From assembly GCF_963677725.1 (NCBI RefSeq), contig NZ_OY782507.1, forward strand, positions 3,463,501 through 3,527,500: a stretch of DNA of 64,000 nucleotides, read 5' to 3'. The notes beneath the pieces are model-generated. The model saw only the letters and a program-made list of their open reading frames with translations. It had not been told where the DNA came from and ran no database searches. The first letter of the stretch is position 1, and every line of letters begins with the position of its first letter. The DNA is from an uncultured Cohaesibacter sp. (GTDB lineage: Bacteria; Pseudomonadota; Alphaproteobacteria; Rhizobiales; Cohaesibacteraceae). The position numbers were made by a program, and so were the translations under genes. This document shows, piece by piece, positions 35,513 to 45,321 of this stretch.

Positions 35513-36007
35513 ATGACCGATTCCATCATCCAATCCCCCGCCAACTGGCTGAACGACCTTAAGCGGGGCGATGTTGTCCAGTTTGCTGATGTCTCGCCAA
35601 CGAGATCAGAGCAGTTCAACGCATTTGTCATAATCGACATTTATTCCACCGAGTCCCAGACACTGCTGATGATGGGGCACGGCAGAGATATCGATCCTGC
35701 ATCAAACAAGGCGTTGGAAATTCCTGTCATCGAAGCGGAGAGCCTGCGGATGGCCGGACTCAAAAAGCCACTGTCCTTTTCACTCAATTACACCCGTACA
35801 GTTTCAATCCCTCATGATGAAACGGGCTTTCCTGCGATTGCCTCCCCTGTGATCGGTCGATTAGCCGAGATCGATCTGCTTCGCATGCAATTCATCCGCA
35901 AACCCGATCGCATCCGGGAAGACCGCCTTCATCTTCTTGATGCCCTTTACTACTGGACGCATCGGGACACGGAAGGATCTAGCTCGGTAGCCAGTGAGAG
36001 CTTCTGA
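35513..36007 (+). CDS. PemK/MazF-like small protein A
   Basis: Protein of 164 residues starting NWLNDLKRGDVVQFADVSP. The W-x-x-DL-x-x-GDVV pattern and the following beta-strands (AFVIIDIYS, TLLMMGHGR) resemble PemK/MazF-fold proteins, though the match is weak and no clear catalytic set is seen. It is paralogous to the gene at 36251 (same opening, same SPVIGRL/TPVLGSL segment). A GGAG site lies 8-10 bp before the ATG. No antitoxin gene is next to it. It could be a non-toxic derivative or a new family. Confidence 0.6.
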   Translation: MTDSIIQSPANWLNDLKRGDVVQFADVSPTRSEQFNAFVIIDIYSTESQTLLMMGHGRDIDPASNKALEIPVIEAESLRMAGLKKPLSFSLNYTRTVSIPHDETGFPAIASPVIGRLAEIDLLRMQFIRKPDRIREDRLHLLDALYYWTHRDTEGSSSVASESF

Positions 36008-36250
36008 TGGTCTCAAACAGCAAATTGGAGAATGGGGCCAACCCCATTCCCTCATGATTTCAGTTCGACGTTCATCGGTAGCATTGATCAGTCCTAACTC
36101 ACGTCAGGAAGCCATGAAGGCAAAAGGAAAATTCTGAAAAGGATCGAGATCACTCGCGGCAGCCTTAGTGACGCCGCGCATGATCCGATCCTCTTGGGAA
36201 AGGGCAAAGAAAGGCGTCAGAGAATATCCAAACAACGAATGGAGTAACTG

Positions 36251-36742
36251 ATGCTCATCAAGGTCAAGCCCGATCAACGATCAACCAAGTCTAACTGGCA
36301 AGATGACCTGAGCTGGGGTGACGTTGTCATGTTTCGATTCCCGTCAGAAGAGGGCGGTCAAACGCGACCGCCCAAGGCCCGTCCCTGCGTGGTGCATGAT
36401 GTTCGGGATATTGCCGGCATAAGACTGGTCACCCTAATTCGCGGCTCTAAGACATTAAGCCAATCAGAGGATGGTTATGACACGCACGTCGTGCATCCGA
36501 TTGCCATTGCCGCGGCAGGTCTGAACGGCCCAACACGATTTGACAGCCGCAAAAGGATTACGGTCTCTGTTGACCATGACTGGTTTGTTTGCGGGTCGGC
36601 CAAGACACCTGTCCTTGGGAGTTTGACTGGCAAAACAAGACGCCGGTTCAATTCTGTTCGGGCGGGCGTTGATGCCCTGATCGATTTGGCTGTCAGTCGT
36701 CGAGCTCAGGTGACGAGGCAGCAGTCTTCTCCTCTGTATTGA
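36251..36742 (+). CDS. PemK/MazF-like small protein B
   Basis: Protein of 163 residues: NWQDDLSWGDVVMFRFPSEE, then RPPKARPCVVHDVRDIAGI, a pattern close to the MazF/PemK first strands (GDVV...RP-x-VV). It shares its layout with the gene at 35513, pointing to duplication. GGAG precedes the ATG by 7 bp. The C-terminal half has GSLTGKTRRRFNSVRAG. The function could be RNA cleavage if the PemK fold is real; no partner antitoxin was found. The 240 bp between the two paralogues hold no gene. Confidence 0.6.
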   Translation: MLIKVKPDQRSTKSNWQDDLSWGDVVMFRFPSEEGGQTRPPKARPCVVHDVRDIAGIRLVTLIRGSKTLSQSEDGYDTHVVHPIAIAAAGLNGPTRFDSRKRITVSVDHDWFVCGSAKTPVLGSLTGKTRRRFNSVRAGVDALIDLAVSRRAQVTRQQSSPLY

Positions 36743-37021
36743 TCATGCCATCGATTTCGCCCGGACTGGCCAGCGTCTGACCGGGCAGAAATCATGAGAA
36801 TTGGCAAAACCATGTTTTCTGCCTTCGAAAATTTCAGCTTTTTTCAGTCAGAAATTCGACTTCATCAAAGAATATCGAGCTGCAGCGGTTCGCAAAATTT
36901 CCGTGTGAAATTAATTTTCCTATTAAATTCATATGGTTATCTCGTTTTTGCAAAATTTTCATTTTGATCCGGATTTTCTCGAACTCAGCTGAATTCCAGA
37001 TGCTTTGAAAAATTGAATGGG

Positions 37022-37354
37022 ATGGTGTCCGTGGAAATGGCTGAGGAAATTCAAACGCTCCCAAATTATATCACGCTGGCAACCGCCGCAAAGTTGCTGG
37101 GGCGCAAAACCCAGACACTTCGCAATGAGCGGGATAAGGGCAATCTGGTTTGCTACCGGATGGGAGGCGTGGACTACACCACCTATCAGAACATAAAGGA
37201 CATGTTTGAATTATGCCGCGTAGAGCCAAACCCCCGCGCCTCTTTCTCCGGGAGAGACAAGGTCGTTCGCCGGTCTATGTCATCCTCGACCGAGGCAACG
37301 AGACAAGCACGGGCTACGGCCCTGAATGCAGCGAAGAAGCTGAAAAGTTCTTGA
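37022..37354 (+). CDS. Excisionase-like MerR/HTH_17-type DNA-binding protein
   Basis: About 110 residues. The centre (ITLATAAKLLGRKTQTLRNE, then KGNLVCYRMGGVDYTTYQNI) is the HTH_17/excisionase fold that binds DNA and controls integrase direction. The basic C-terminal tail (EATRQARATALNAAKKLKSS) continues inside the integrase gene in another frame: the two coding regions overlap by 142 bp. The start is uncertain (ATG at 37022 or 37037, TTG at 37013). Position before the integrase supports a role as recombination directionality factor. Confidence 0.7.
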   Translation: MVSVEMAEEIQTLPNYITLATAAKLLGRKTQTLRNERDKGNLVCYRMGGVDYTTYQNIKDMFELCRVEPNPRASFSGRDKVVRRSMSSSTEATRQARATALNAAKKLKSS

Positions 37355-38271
37355 GTGACTATCTCGCGTCCAAATGGTCGACGCGAGATCTGGTCTCTCC
37401 CTCCAATATGGCTGTGGCCGATGTTCTGACTGCCTATGCAATTGAACATGCGCCAAGCACGGCTGACCCAGCAAGGGTGGGATATGCCATTGATGCGCTG
37501 ATGAGCTTTTGGGGTGAAAAGACCGTTGCAGAGGTCAAGAAAAACAATTGTCGCAAATATGCTGAAGAGCGTGGTGTTGCTGATGGGACAATTCGGCGCG
37601 AGTTGGGCGTTCTTCGCGCTGCTCTGAATTATTGTGAGCAGGAGGAATATCTCCTCAAGGCTCCTGTTGTCCATCTGCCCGAAAAGCCTTCTGGCCGCGA
37701 TCGCTGGTTAACCCGAGAGGAAGTCGCCAAACTCTTGAGAGTGGCGCGCAAAAATCCTGAGACTAGGCACATTGCAAAATTCATTCTGGTTGCGGTCTAT
37801 ACCGGTACCCGAAAGAGCGCCATCCTCAATCTCGGTTGGGAAAAATCTGACTTTGCGGGTCATATCGATATCGAGAACGGGATTCTTTATCGTGCTGGTG
37901 CGAAGGAAAGGCGAACCGACAAGGAACGCACGCCTGCCCGCCTGCCTCGACAGCTTCTCTTGCACGCTCGACTTTGGCGCAAGAACAATCCGATCTGTGT
38001 AATTGCCTATCGCGGAGAGAAGGTCAAGGACATCAAGACAGGCTGGGGGCGGGTTTGCCGCGATGCCGCGATCATGGGAGTCAATCGGCACACCTTGAAA
38101 CATACGGCTATCACATGGGCTATGCAGAACTGCGCAACGCCTGCCGATGCAGCAAGCTTTTTTGCCACCTCTATCAGGACAATCGAGGAAACCTACCTCC
38201 ATCATCATCCTGATTTTCAGGATTCGGCTGTCAGTGCAATGGAAGGGAATAACAAGAAGCCCAGGAAATAG
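37213..38271 (+). CDS. Site-specific tyrosine integrase beside tRNA-Arg
   Basis: Protein of 352 residues. The N-terminal arm/SAM-like domain (MAVADVLTAYAIEHA, then KTVAEVKKNNCRKYAEERG) precedes the catalytic domain. That contains the first Arg in VYTGTRKSAILNL, the His motif in HTLKHTAITWAM and the nucleophile Tyr in IRTIEETYLHHHPD. The typical Arg after His is replaced by Lys (HTLKH). It ends 96 bp before the 3' end of a tRNA-Arg gene, the normal arrangement for integrases that use a tRNA 3' end as attachment site. The preceding excisionase-like gene overlaps it by 142 bp. Confidence 0.9.
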   Translation: MPRRAKPPRLFLRERQGRSPVYVILDRGNETSTGYGPECSEEAEKFLSDYLASKWSTRDLVSPSNMAVADVLTAYAIEHAPSTADPARVGYAIDALMSFWGEKTVAEVKKNNCRKYAEERGVADGTIRRELGVLRAALNYCEQEEYLLKAPVVHLPEKPSGRDRWLTREEVAKLLRVARKNPETRHIAKFILVAVYTGTRKSAILNLGWEKSDFAGHIDIENGILYRAGAKERRTDKERTPARLPRQLLLHARLWRKNNPICVIAYRGEKVKDIKTGWGRVCRDAAIMGVNRHTLKHTAITWAMQNCATPADAASFFATSIRTIEETYLHHHPDFQDSAVSAMEGNNKKPRK

Positions 38272-38366
38272 CGCGTCGCCCCGGCGATTTCATGGGCCAT
38301 TTCATGGGCGCAATCGAGGCGCTCCAGAGTTCACTTTTCTAAGGTGCTGTATTTGTTGAGGAAATT

Positions 38367-38443
<77 letters not shown>

Positions 38444-38644
38444 CTGGCGCTGATGGGTGGATTGTGGGCGCAATGCCGGGTCACGATCCTGTCGCGCGAA
38501 GATATGTCGGACTTCTTAGCTGATGCGTTGCGATGGTGCAATGGGAAAAGACGGAGATTGTGGTTGCTTTGTGCATATTGCCGGGTAGGACGCAAGTCAG
38601 GCATCCCATCCCGGTGACAGGTTGATTGTGTGGCGCTTTTTCGC

Positions 38645-40447
38645 TCAGAGAGGCCAGACCACAAGGATGGTGGGGACCGATATGACTATGATCAGAATTT
38701 CGAGCGGTAGGCCCATGCGCCAATAGTCGCCGAACTTGTAGCCGCCGGGGCCCATGATCAGGGTGTTGTTCTTGTGCCCGATAGGGGTGAGAAAGGCACA
38801 AGACGCGGCCACGGCCACGGCCATCAAAAAGGGGTCGGGGTTGACGCCGAGGCGGTTGGCAATCTCGATTGCGATAGGAGCTGCGACCACGGCTGTGGCC
38901 GTGTTGTTGAGCACATCGGACAGGGTCATCGTGACTACCATCAGGATGGTCAGGATGATGGCCGGCGCAAGGCCTTCGGTCAGGGACAGGATCGAGCCGG
39001 CGATCAGGCTGGTGCCGCCAGAATTCTCAAGGGCCGTGCCAAGCGGGATCATACTGCCAAGGAGGACAACGACGGGCCATTCGATGGTGTCATAGACCTC
39101 GCGGATGGGGACGATTTCCAAAAGGGTGTAGAGCACCACCACTGCGGCGAGCGCGATGGGCAGATAGACGAGTTCAAGGCTGGCAGCGATAATCGCAAGA
39201 GCAAAGAGGCCTGCGGCCAAACCGGCGCGACCATGCTGGGTGAGGGACAGGCCACGGTTGGCCAATGGCAAGCAGTTGAGCCAGCGGACGGTGTCGGCGA
39301 GGGCATCGGCCGGGCCGAGCAGCAACAGCACGTCACCGGCCTGGATTTTTTCCTTGCGGACGCGTTCGTAAAAACGGGTTCCCTGTCGGGATATTCCAAG
39401 CAGGGTTACATTGCGGCGCGACAAAAGCCGCACGGACATGGATGAGCGCCCGACAATGCGGGCATCAGCCGGTACCACGCATTCGGTTAGCTCCATGCCA
39501 CGGGCGGCGACTGGGGCCTCGGAAGGCTTGCGTTGATAGCCCAGCTTGAGGCTGCCGACAAATTTGTCTATCTGCTCAGGTGTGGCTTCTAGTACCAATA
39601 TGTCCTTGGCGCGCAATTCGGTGTTGCGGCTGTTGCCCGCGAGGCGCTTGCCGTTGCGGATGACCCCCATGATGGCAATGTCATGCTCTTCGCAGGGCTC
39701 GTCGAGCTCCCGGACCAGTTGGCCTTCTGCCGTACTGTCTTCGATGACCACCACCTCGGCAACATATTTGCCGATTTCGAACAGGTCCTCGGTCTCGTCG
39801 CGTCGGCTCTGAGCACCGGGAATCAAACGCCAGCCGATGAGGGCGACGAACGCCATGCCTGCGGTGGCTGCTACCAATCCGACGGGCGCAAAGTCGAACA
39901 TGGCAAAGGGTTCCCCCAAAGCCTGCTCGCGAAAGGCGGCGATGATGATGTTGGGTGGGGTGCCGATCAGGGTGATCATGCCGCCCAGAATGGTGGCAAA
40001 GGCCAATGGCATCAGAGAAAGGGATGGGCTGCGACCCGACTTTTGCGCCGCCTGAATGTCGACCGGCATGAGGAGCGCGAGGGCGGCGACATTGTTCATC
40101 AAAGCGCTCATCAAGGCCCCCGCCGCACCGATAATGGAGACATGACTTTGCAAGGAACGGTCCTTGTCGATGACCAGAGACGTGATCTTGTCAACCGCGC
40201 CGGACAGCACCAAGCCGCGTGATACGACCAACACGAGGGCGACGATGATGGTGGCTGGATGGCCAAAGCCGGAAAAAGCCTGGTCCTTTGGCACAAGACC
40301 CAGCAAAAGCGCAATGACCAAGGCACCGAAGGCGATGACGTCATACCGGATTCGGCCCCACAACAGCATAGCAAAGACAAAGCCGAAGAGGTAGAAAAGG
40401 GCAATCTGGTCGAAGGTGAGAGAGCTGTCTGGCATAGTGGCGGGCAT
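38645..40447 (-). CDS. SLC13/DASS-type permease with TrkA-C domains
   Basis: Membrane protein of 600 residues. Two hydrophobic halves (about 1-210 and 410-600), each with a divalent-anion symporter re-entrant pattern (LIGTPPNIIIAAF; LTPIGHKNNTLIMGPGG), flank two TrkA-C/RCK_C domains (about 225-395; DIAIMGVIRNGKRLAGNSRN and DARIVGRSSMSVRLLSRRN). This is the class often annotated as sodium/sulfate or dicarboxylate carriers; the actual substrate is unknown. Start 40447 or four codons later. It is the first clear chromosomal gene right of the tRNA. Confidence 0.9.
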   Translation of the reverse strand: MPATMPDSSLTFDQIALFYLFGFVFAMLLWGRIRYDVIAFGALVIALLLGLVPKDQAFSGFGHPATIIVALVLVVSRGLVLSGAVDKITSLVIDKDRSLQSHVSIIGAAGALMSALMNNVAALALLMPVDIQAAQKSGRSPSLSLMPLAFATILGGMITLIGTPPNIIIAAFREQALGEPFAMFDFAPVGLVAATAGMAFVALIGWRLIPGAQSRRDETEDLFEIGKYVAEVVVIEDSTAEGQLVRELDEPCEEHDIAIMGVIRNGKRLAGNSRNTELRAKDILVLEATPEQIDKFVGSLKLGYQRKPSEAPVAARGMELTECVVPADARIVGRSSMSVRLLSRRNVTLLGISRQGTRFYERVRKEKIQAGDVLLLLGPADALADTVRWLNCLPLANRGLSLTQHGRAGLAAGLFALAIIAASLELVYLPIALAAVVVLYTLLEIVPIREVYDTIEWPVVVLLGSMIPLGTALENSGGTSLIAGSILSLTEGLAPAIILTILMVVTMTLSDVLNNTATAVVAAPIAIEIANRLGVNPDPFLMAVAVAASCAFLTPIGHKNNTLIMGPGGYKFGDYWRMGLPLEILIIVISVPTILVVWPL

Positions 40448-40653
40448 GTGACCTTCACTTGGGTTTGTCGCAATGGGTTCAGCTTATTCTATTTGTGTCT
40501 CAGATCCAGTGCTTTGATGCTGAAAATGCGTGTGGTGGCTTTTGGTTCCAATAAATTTCTGGGTGAAACGCAATCGTGTGACTGGCTGGCGCTGGTGGTT
40601 GGGTTAGTCTGGTAGCTCCGTCAAGTGATCGACCGAAAGAGGCATTCATCAAT

Positions 40654-41343
40654 ATGACACTGGATTTGACCCATTGGACGCCCCGACCTTTTCCTCCGCA
40701 CACTGTCCTTGAGGGGCGTTATGTGCGGCTTGAACCACTTGATGCGGGGCGTCATGGGGACGAGCTGTTTGCCGCATCCAATGTGAGTGACAAGGAAGAC
40801 AAATTCCGTTGGCTGTTTGAGGCCCCACCAGAGGATGAGACGCGTTTCATGGCTTGGGTTGCCGAACAGGCGGCAAAGCGCGATCCACTCTTCTATGCGA
40901 TCATTGATCTTGAAAGCGGCAAGGCGGCGGGTCGTCAGGCCCTGATGCGGATGGATGTCGCCAATGGCTCGATCGAGATTGGCAGCATCTATTGGGGGCC
41001 TTTGCTATCGCGCAAGCGAGGCGCGACGGAGGCTTGTTATCTGTTCATGAAGCATGTCTTTGAAGATTTGGGCTATCGCCGGTTTGAATGGAAATGCAAC
41101 GACCACAACGTGCCCTCCAAACGGGCAGCTGAGCGGTTCGGCTTTGCCTATGAGGGCGTGTTCCGCCAGCATATGGTGATAAAAGGGGAGAGCAGGGACA
41201 CGACCTGGTTCTCGATTATCGATAGCGAATGGCCCGCCTTGAAAGAAGGCTATGAAAGCTGGCTGGACCTTGCGAATTTTGACAGTGCGGGGCAGCAACG
41301 CTCCTCTCTTAAGGATTGCATCGATCGGGCCAGACAGGGGTAA
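40654..41343 (+). CDS. GNAT family N-acetyltransferase (RimJ/RimL-like)
   Basis: Protein of 229 residues. The Acetyltransf_3 fold starts LEGRYVRLEPLDAGRHGDEL. IEIGSIYWGPLLSRKRGATE carries the core strand and acetyl-CoA loop, and the C-terminal RRFEWKCNDHNVPSKRAAE and FGFAYEGVFRQHM are typical of enzymes near RimJ/RimL. The substrate, protein N-terminus or small molecule, cannot be told from sequence. It shares a bidirectional terminator with secA. Confidence 0.92.
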   Translation: MTLDLTHWTPRPFPPHTVLEGRYVRLEPLDAGRHGDELFAASNVSDKEDKFRWLFEAPPEDETRFMAWVAEQAAKRDPLFYAIIDLESGKAAGRQALMRMDVANGSIEIGSIYWGPLLSRKRGATEACYLFMKHVFEDLGYRRFEWKCNDHNVPSKRAAERFGFAYEGVFRQHMVIKGESRDTTWFSIIDSEWPALKEGYESWLDLANFDSAGQQRSSLKDCIDRARQG

Positions 41344-41380
41344 GATCGCCCGTTGCTGCCGGTCGGTCTCATGGCAAAAG

Positions 41381-41418
41381 AAAAGCCCCGCAGGCTTTTG
41401 ATTCTGCGGGGCTTTTTT
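41381..41418. terminator. Bidirectional Rho-independent terminator
   Basis: AAAAGCCCCGCAG (41381-41393) pairs with CTGCGGGGCTTTT (41404-41416), with A- and T-runs outside the stem. It serves the GNAT gene on the plus strand and secA on the minus strand. Confidence 0.9.
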
Positions 41419-41438
41419 AATTGGAATGGCAGGACTAT

Positions 41439-44114
41439 TTAAGCCAGCTTGCCGTGGCAATGCTTGTATTTCTTGCCAGAGCCGCAAGGGCAGGGGGCGT
41501 TACGCGGTACTTTCGGCACGTCGCCAGCCTCGCCGTCTGCCGGGGCGTCCAACTCATTTTCACCGGTGTCCGGATCAATGTGCATGGCGTGCATTTCAGG
41601 CAGTTCCTGCTGCTCGAACGGGTTCGGCTCTTCCTGACGCAGCACCACATGGGCCAATTGCTGGGTGACCATTTTGCGCAGATTGACAAGCAGGGCCTGG
41701 AACAGCTCGAAGCTTTCGGTCTTGTATTCCTGCAGCGGGTCACGCTGGCCATAGCCGCGGAAGCCAATGACGTTGCGCAAGTGATCCAGAGCCACCAGAT
41801 GCTCGCGCCAGAGATGGTCGAGAATCTGAAGCAGAACGGATTTTTCCACCTGACGCATCAGGTCCGGGGTGAAGTTGGCGGCTTTGGCAGCGGCGGCCTC
41901 ATCGGCGGCGCGCTTCAGACGATCGATGATTTCCTCGTCCGCGATGCCTTCTTCCTGTGCCCAGTCCTTCACCGGCACGTCGAGATTGAGATATTCCTGC
42001 ACATCGTCGTGCAAACCATCCACATCCCACTGTTCGGCATAGGCTTTTTCAGGGATATGCTGTGCAACAATCTCTTCGATGACTTCGTGGCGCATATCGG
42101 CGACGACTTCGACAACACCTTCCTCATTCATCAGCTCGATACGCTGATCGAAGATGACCTTACGCTGGTCATTCATCACATCATCGAATTTCAGCAGGTT
42201 CTTACGAATGTCGAAGTTGCGGGCCTCGACCTTCTTCTGAGCCTTTTCCAACGCCTTGTTGATCCATGGATGGATGATGGCTTCGCCTTCCTGCAGGCCA
42301 AGCTTCTGTAGCATGCCGTCCATGCGGTCAGAGCCGAAGATGCGCATCAGGTCGTCTTCCAGAGACAGGAAGAATTTTGAATGTCCCGGGTCGCCCTGAC
42401 GACCGGAACGACCACGCAGCTGGTTGTCGATGCGGCGGCTTTCATGCCGTTCCGTGCCGATCACGTAAAGCCCGCCAGCGGCAAGGGCGACTTGCTTCTT
42501 GGCTTCGATGTCGGCCTTGATCTCGGTGATCCGTGCTTCGCGCTCTTCGCCTTGCACATCTTCAGGGATTTCCTGAGCGATGCGCATGTCGAGGTTGCCG
42601 CCGAGCTGGATATCGGTGCCGCGGCCAGCCATGTTGGTGGCAATCGTTACGGCACCCGGGCTGCCTGCCTGAGCGACGATCATGGCTTCCTGTTCGTGGA
42701 AGCGGGCGTTCAGAACCTGATGCGGGATCTTTTCCTTTTTCAGATGCGCCGACAATTCTTCGGAGCGCTCGATCGAGGTGGTGCCAACCAGGGTCGGCTG
42801 GCCACGCTCCTGACAATCCTTGATCAGGGCGACCAGCGCGATGTCTTTCTCGCGGGTGGTGCGATAGACCTCGTCGTCATCATCGATACGTTGAACCGGC
42901 AGGTTGGTGGGCACTTCAATAACCTCAAGGCTATAGATGTCCATCAATTCCTCGGCTTCGGTCTGGGCCGTGCCGGTCATGCCGGAGAGTTTTTCATACA
43001 GGCGGAAATAGTTCTGGAAGGTAACGGAAGCGAGCGTCTGGTTTTCCGGCTGGATGGAGACATGCTCCTTGGCTTCCAGTGCCTGATGCAGACCTTCGGA
43101 AAAGCGGCGACCTTCCATCATGCGGCCCGTGAATTCGTCGATGATCACGACCTGATCATTCTTGACGATATAGTCCTTGTCGCGGGAAAACAGTTTGTGC
43201 GCGCGCAGGGCCTGATTGAGATGGTGGACGATCGAAACATTCTCGATGTCATAGAGGCTTTCACCCTGAAGCATGTCAGCTTCCTTGAGCATTGCCTCGA
43301 TGGCTTCGGTGCCTTCCTCGGTGAAGGTGGCGGTTTTCGATTTCTCGTCGATCTCGTAATGGCCTTCGGACAGTTTCGGAATGAAAGTGTCCATGGTGTT
43401 ATACATGTCCGACTTGTCATCCAGCGGGCCGGAAATGATCAGCGGCGTGCGCGCTTCGTCAACGAGGATCGAATCCACTTCGTCGACGATGGAGAAATAA
43501 TGGCCGCGCTGAACCATCTGCGCCTTTTCGTATTTCATATTGTCGCGCAGATAGTCAAAGCCGAATTCGTTGTTGGTGCCGTAGGTGATGTCGGCATCAT
43601 AGGCAGCTTTGCGTTCATCATCATCCAGACCGTGAATGATGACGCCAGTGGTCATGCCCAGAAACGCAAAGACCTGTCCCATCCATTCGGAGTCACGCTT
43701 GGCCAGATAGTCGTTGACGGTGACAACATGGACGCCACGGCCTGTCAGGGCGTTGAGATAGGCGGGCAGGGTGGCAACCAGCGTCTTGCCTTCACCGGTG
43801 CGCATTTCGGCAATGGCACTGTCATTGAGCACCATGCCGCCCATCAGCTGCACATCATAATGGCGCTGACCGAGCGTGCGTTTGGCGGCCTCTCGTACGG
43901 TGGCAAAGGCTGGCACAAGAAGATCGCTGAGCTTGGTCCCCTCTTCCAGTTGTTTTTTGAACTCCGCAGTCTTGTTGCGCAGCTCTTCATCGGACAATTG
44001 GGAAATTTCTTCTTCCAGCGCATTGATGGCTGCAACGATGGGATGATATCCCTTGATGCGGCGATCATTTGCCGACCCAAAGAGTTTGCGAGCGATGGCT
44101 CCAAGACCGACCAT
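41439..44114 (-). CDS. secA: Preprotein translocase ATPase SecA
   Basis: SecA of 891 residues, of normal length. It has motifs [17 protein letters not shown] (Walker A), [20 protein letters not shown] (DEAD box), [14 protein letters not shown] and [12 protein letters not shown]. The last residues form the zinc-binding tail [14 protein letters not shown] used to bind SecB. It drives export through SecYEG. It is divergent from the parvulin gene, as in other Rhizobiales. Confidence 0.99.
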   Translation of the reverse strand: MVGLGAIARKLFGSANDRRIKGYHPIVAAINALEEEISQLSDEELRNKTAEFKKQLEEGTKLSDLLVPAFATVREAAKRTLGQRHYDVQLMGGMVLNDSAIAEMRTGEGKTLVATLPAYLNALTGRGVHVVTVNDYLAKRDSEWMGQVFAFLGMTTGVIIHGLDDDERKAAYDADITYGTNNEFGFDYLRDNMKYEKAQMVQRGHYFSIVDEVDSILVDEARTPLIISGPLDDKSDMYNTMDTFIPKLSEGHYEIDEKSKTATFTEEGTEAIEAMLKEADMLQGESLYDIENVSIVHHLNQALRAHKLFSRDKDYIVKNDQVVIIDEFTGRMMEGRRFSEGLHQALEAKEHVSIQPENQTLASVTFQNYFRLYEKLSGMTGTAQTEAEELMDIYSLEVIEVPTNLPVQRIDDDDEVYRTTREKDIALVALIKDCQERGQPTLVGTTSIERSEELSAHLKKEKIPHQVLNARFHEQEAMIVAQAGSPGAVTIATNMAGRGTDIQLGGNLDMRIAQEIPEDVQGEEREARITEIKADIEAKKQVALAAGGLYVIGTERHESRRIDNQLRGRSGRQGDPGHSKFFLSLEDDLMRIFGSDRMDGMLQKLGLQEGEAIIHPWINKALEKAQKKVEARNFDIRKNLLKFDDVMNDQRKVIFDQRIELMNEEGVVEVVADMRHEVIEEIVAQHIPEKAYAEQWDVDGLHDDVQEYLNLDVPVKDWAQEEGIADEEIIDRLKRAADEAAAAKAANFTPDLMRQVEKSVLLQILDHLWREHLVALDHLRNVIGFRGYGQRDPLQEYKTESFELFQALLVNLRKMVTQQLAHVVLRQEEPNPFEQQELPEMHAMHIDPDTGENELDAPADGEAGDVPKVPRNAPCPCGSGKKYKHCHGKLA

Positions 44115-44387
44115 AGACCGGATCCTTCCTTATACATTGCCGTCTCAAGCAGTGACGGCCATATTTGTAACGCAATTGCGGCGAGACTGGCTTCTTTCGG
44201 GCGAAACCGTCCCGACTTGAATAATGAATGTCAACAGTCCAGATATAGATCTGGCAACAAACTGCACGGCTGACAGATAAGATTGGGCCTCAGTCTTGTC
44301 AACGCCAACAAAGGCAGGTAGGTCACCTGACAGGCGAGTTTTTCGTGTTTTTTCGTTCCTCGGTGAACAATGATGGGAAATATTAAG

Positions 44388-45212
44388 ATGGTTCGAGCCT
44401 TTTTCACACGGTCGGCAGCGACCGCCCTGACATCTTTTCTTGTGTTGGCGGCGGTTCCCGCTTCTTATGCACAGGATGCCAGCAAGGATAGTGTTGTTGC
44501 CACCGTGGATGGCAAGGCATTGACCACCAGTGAGCTGGGTTTCATCACGCAGGAGTTGGGTCCGCGTCTTGGCAAAATGCCTGCCGAGCAGCAGAAAGCC
44601 CAGCTGACCAACGCGCTTGTCGATCTGCAGATCGTGGCTGCTGCTGCGAAGAAAGAGGGTCTGGACAAGAGTGATTTCTACAAAAAGCAGATGGCTTATC
44701 TGGAACTGAAGGCGCTGCGCAACGAGTTTTTCCGTGCCAAAGTGGAATCCGCTGTCACGGAAGACGACATGAAGGCGCTTTATGACGCCCAGATCGCTGC
44801 TGCACCGGCAAAGCTGGAAGTAAAAGCCCGTCACATTCTGGTGAAGGATGAAGCCGAAGCTAATGATATCATCAAGGCGCTTGATGATGGTGCGGACTTT
44901 GCCACGCTTGCCAAGGAAAAATCCACAGGCCCGTCCGGTGCCAATGGTGGCGATCTTGGCTATTTCGGCCAAGGCCAGATGGTGCCTGCATTTGAAGCGG
45001 CTGCCTTTGCCCTCGATAAAGGGGGATACACCAAGAAGCCGGTTCAGACCCAGTTTGGTTGGCATGTGATCCTGGTGGAAGACAAGCGCGAGCAGCCAAA
45101 GCCTTCCTATGATGATGTAAAAAACAATATCCGCGGCTTTCTCGTACAGCAGAAATTTTCCCAGTTGCTGAAAGAACTCAAGGAAAAGGCCAAAGTCGAG
45201 ATTGTGAAATAA
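44388..45212 (+). CDS. Periplasmic parvulin-type peptidylprolyl isomerase (PpiC/SurA-like)
   Basis: About 274 residues. The signal peptide MVRAFFTRSAATALTSFLVL ends near SYAQDA. An N-terminal SurA-like helical region (DSVVATVDGKALTTSELGF) precedes one rotamase domain: EVKARHILVKDEAEA, GPSGANGGDLGYFG, then KPVQTQFGWHVILV. It assists folding of exported and outer-membrane proteins. ATG 44388 has GGGAA about 8 bp upstream and gives a clean signal peptide; an ATG at 44370 would add six residues. It is divergent from secA. Confidence 0.93.
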   Translation: MVRAFFTRSAATALTSFLVLAAVPASYAQDASKDSVVATVDGKALTTSELGFITQELGPRLGKMPAEQQKAQLTNALVDLQIVAAAAKKEGLDKSDFYKKQMAYLELKALRNEFFRAKVESAVTEDDMKALYDAQIAAAPAKLEVKARHILVKDEAEANDIIKALDDGADFATLAKEKSTGPSGANGGDLGYFGQGQMVPAFEAAAFALDKGGYTKKPVQTQFGWHVILVEDKREQPKPSYDDVKNNIRGFLVQQKFSQLLKELKEKAKVEIVK

Positions 45213-45248
45213 GTCCAGTTTTTCTGGTATTTCTTCGCGTCAAAGGGT

Positions 45249-45303
45249 AAGGAGAGGGACCAAAGCGCACTTGAGGGTGCGTCCGGGTTTCTCTCCTTTT
45301 TTT
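45249..45303 (+). terminator. Rho-independent terminator after the parvulin gene
   Basis: AAGGAGAG (45249-45256) pairs with CTCTCCTT (45291-45298), with smaller inner stems, and is followed by a T-run. It lies 36 bp past the stop. Confidence 0.85.
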
Positions 45304-45321
45304 GTTGCAAGGACCTGCATC

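Noticed and set aside
41421..44273. Long plus-strand frames opposite secA
   Set aside because: They are antisense to a full-length, unmistakable SecA and have no start signals or known domains.
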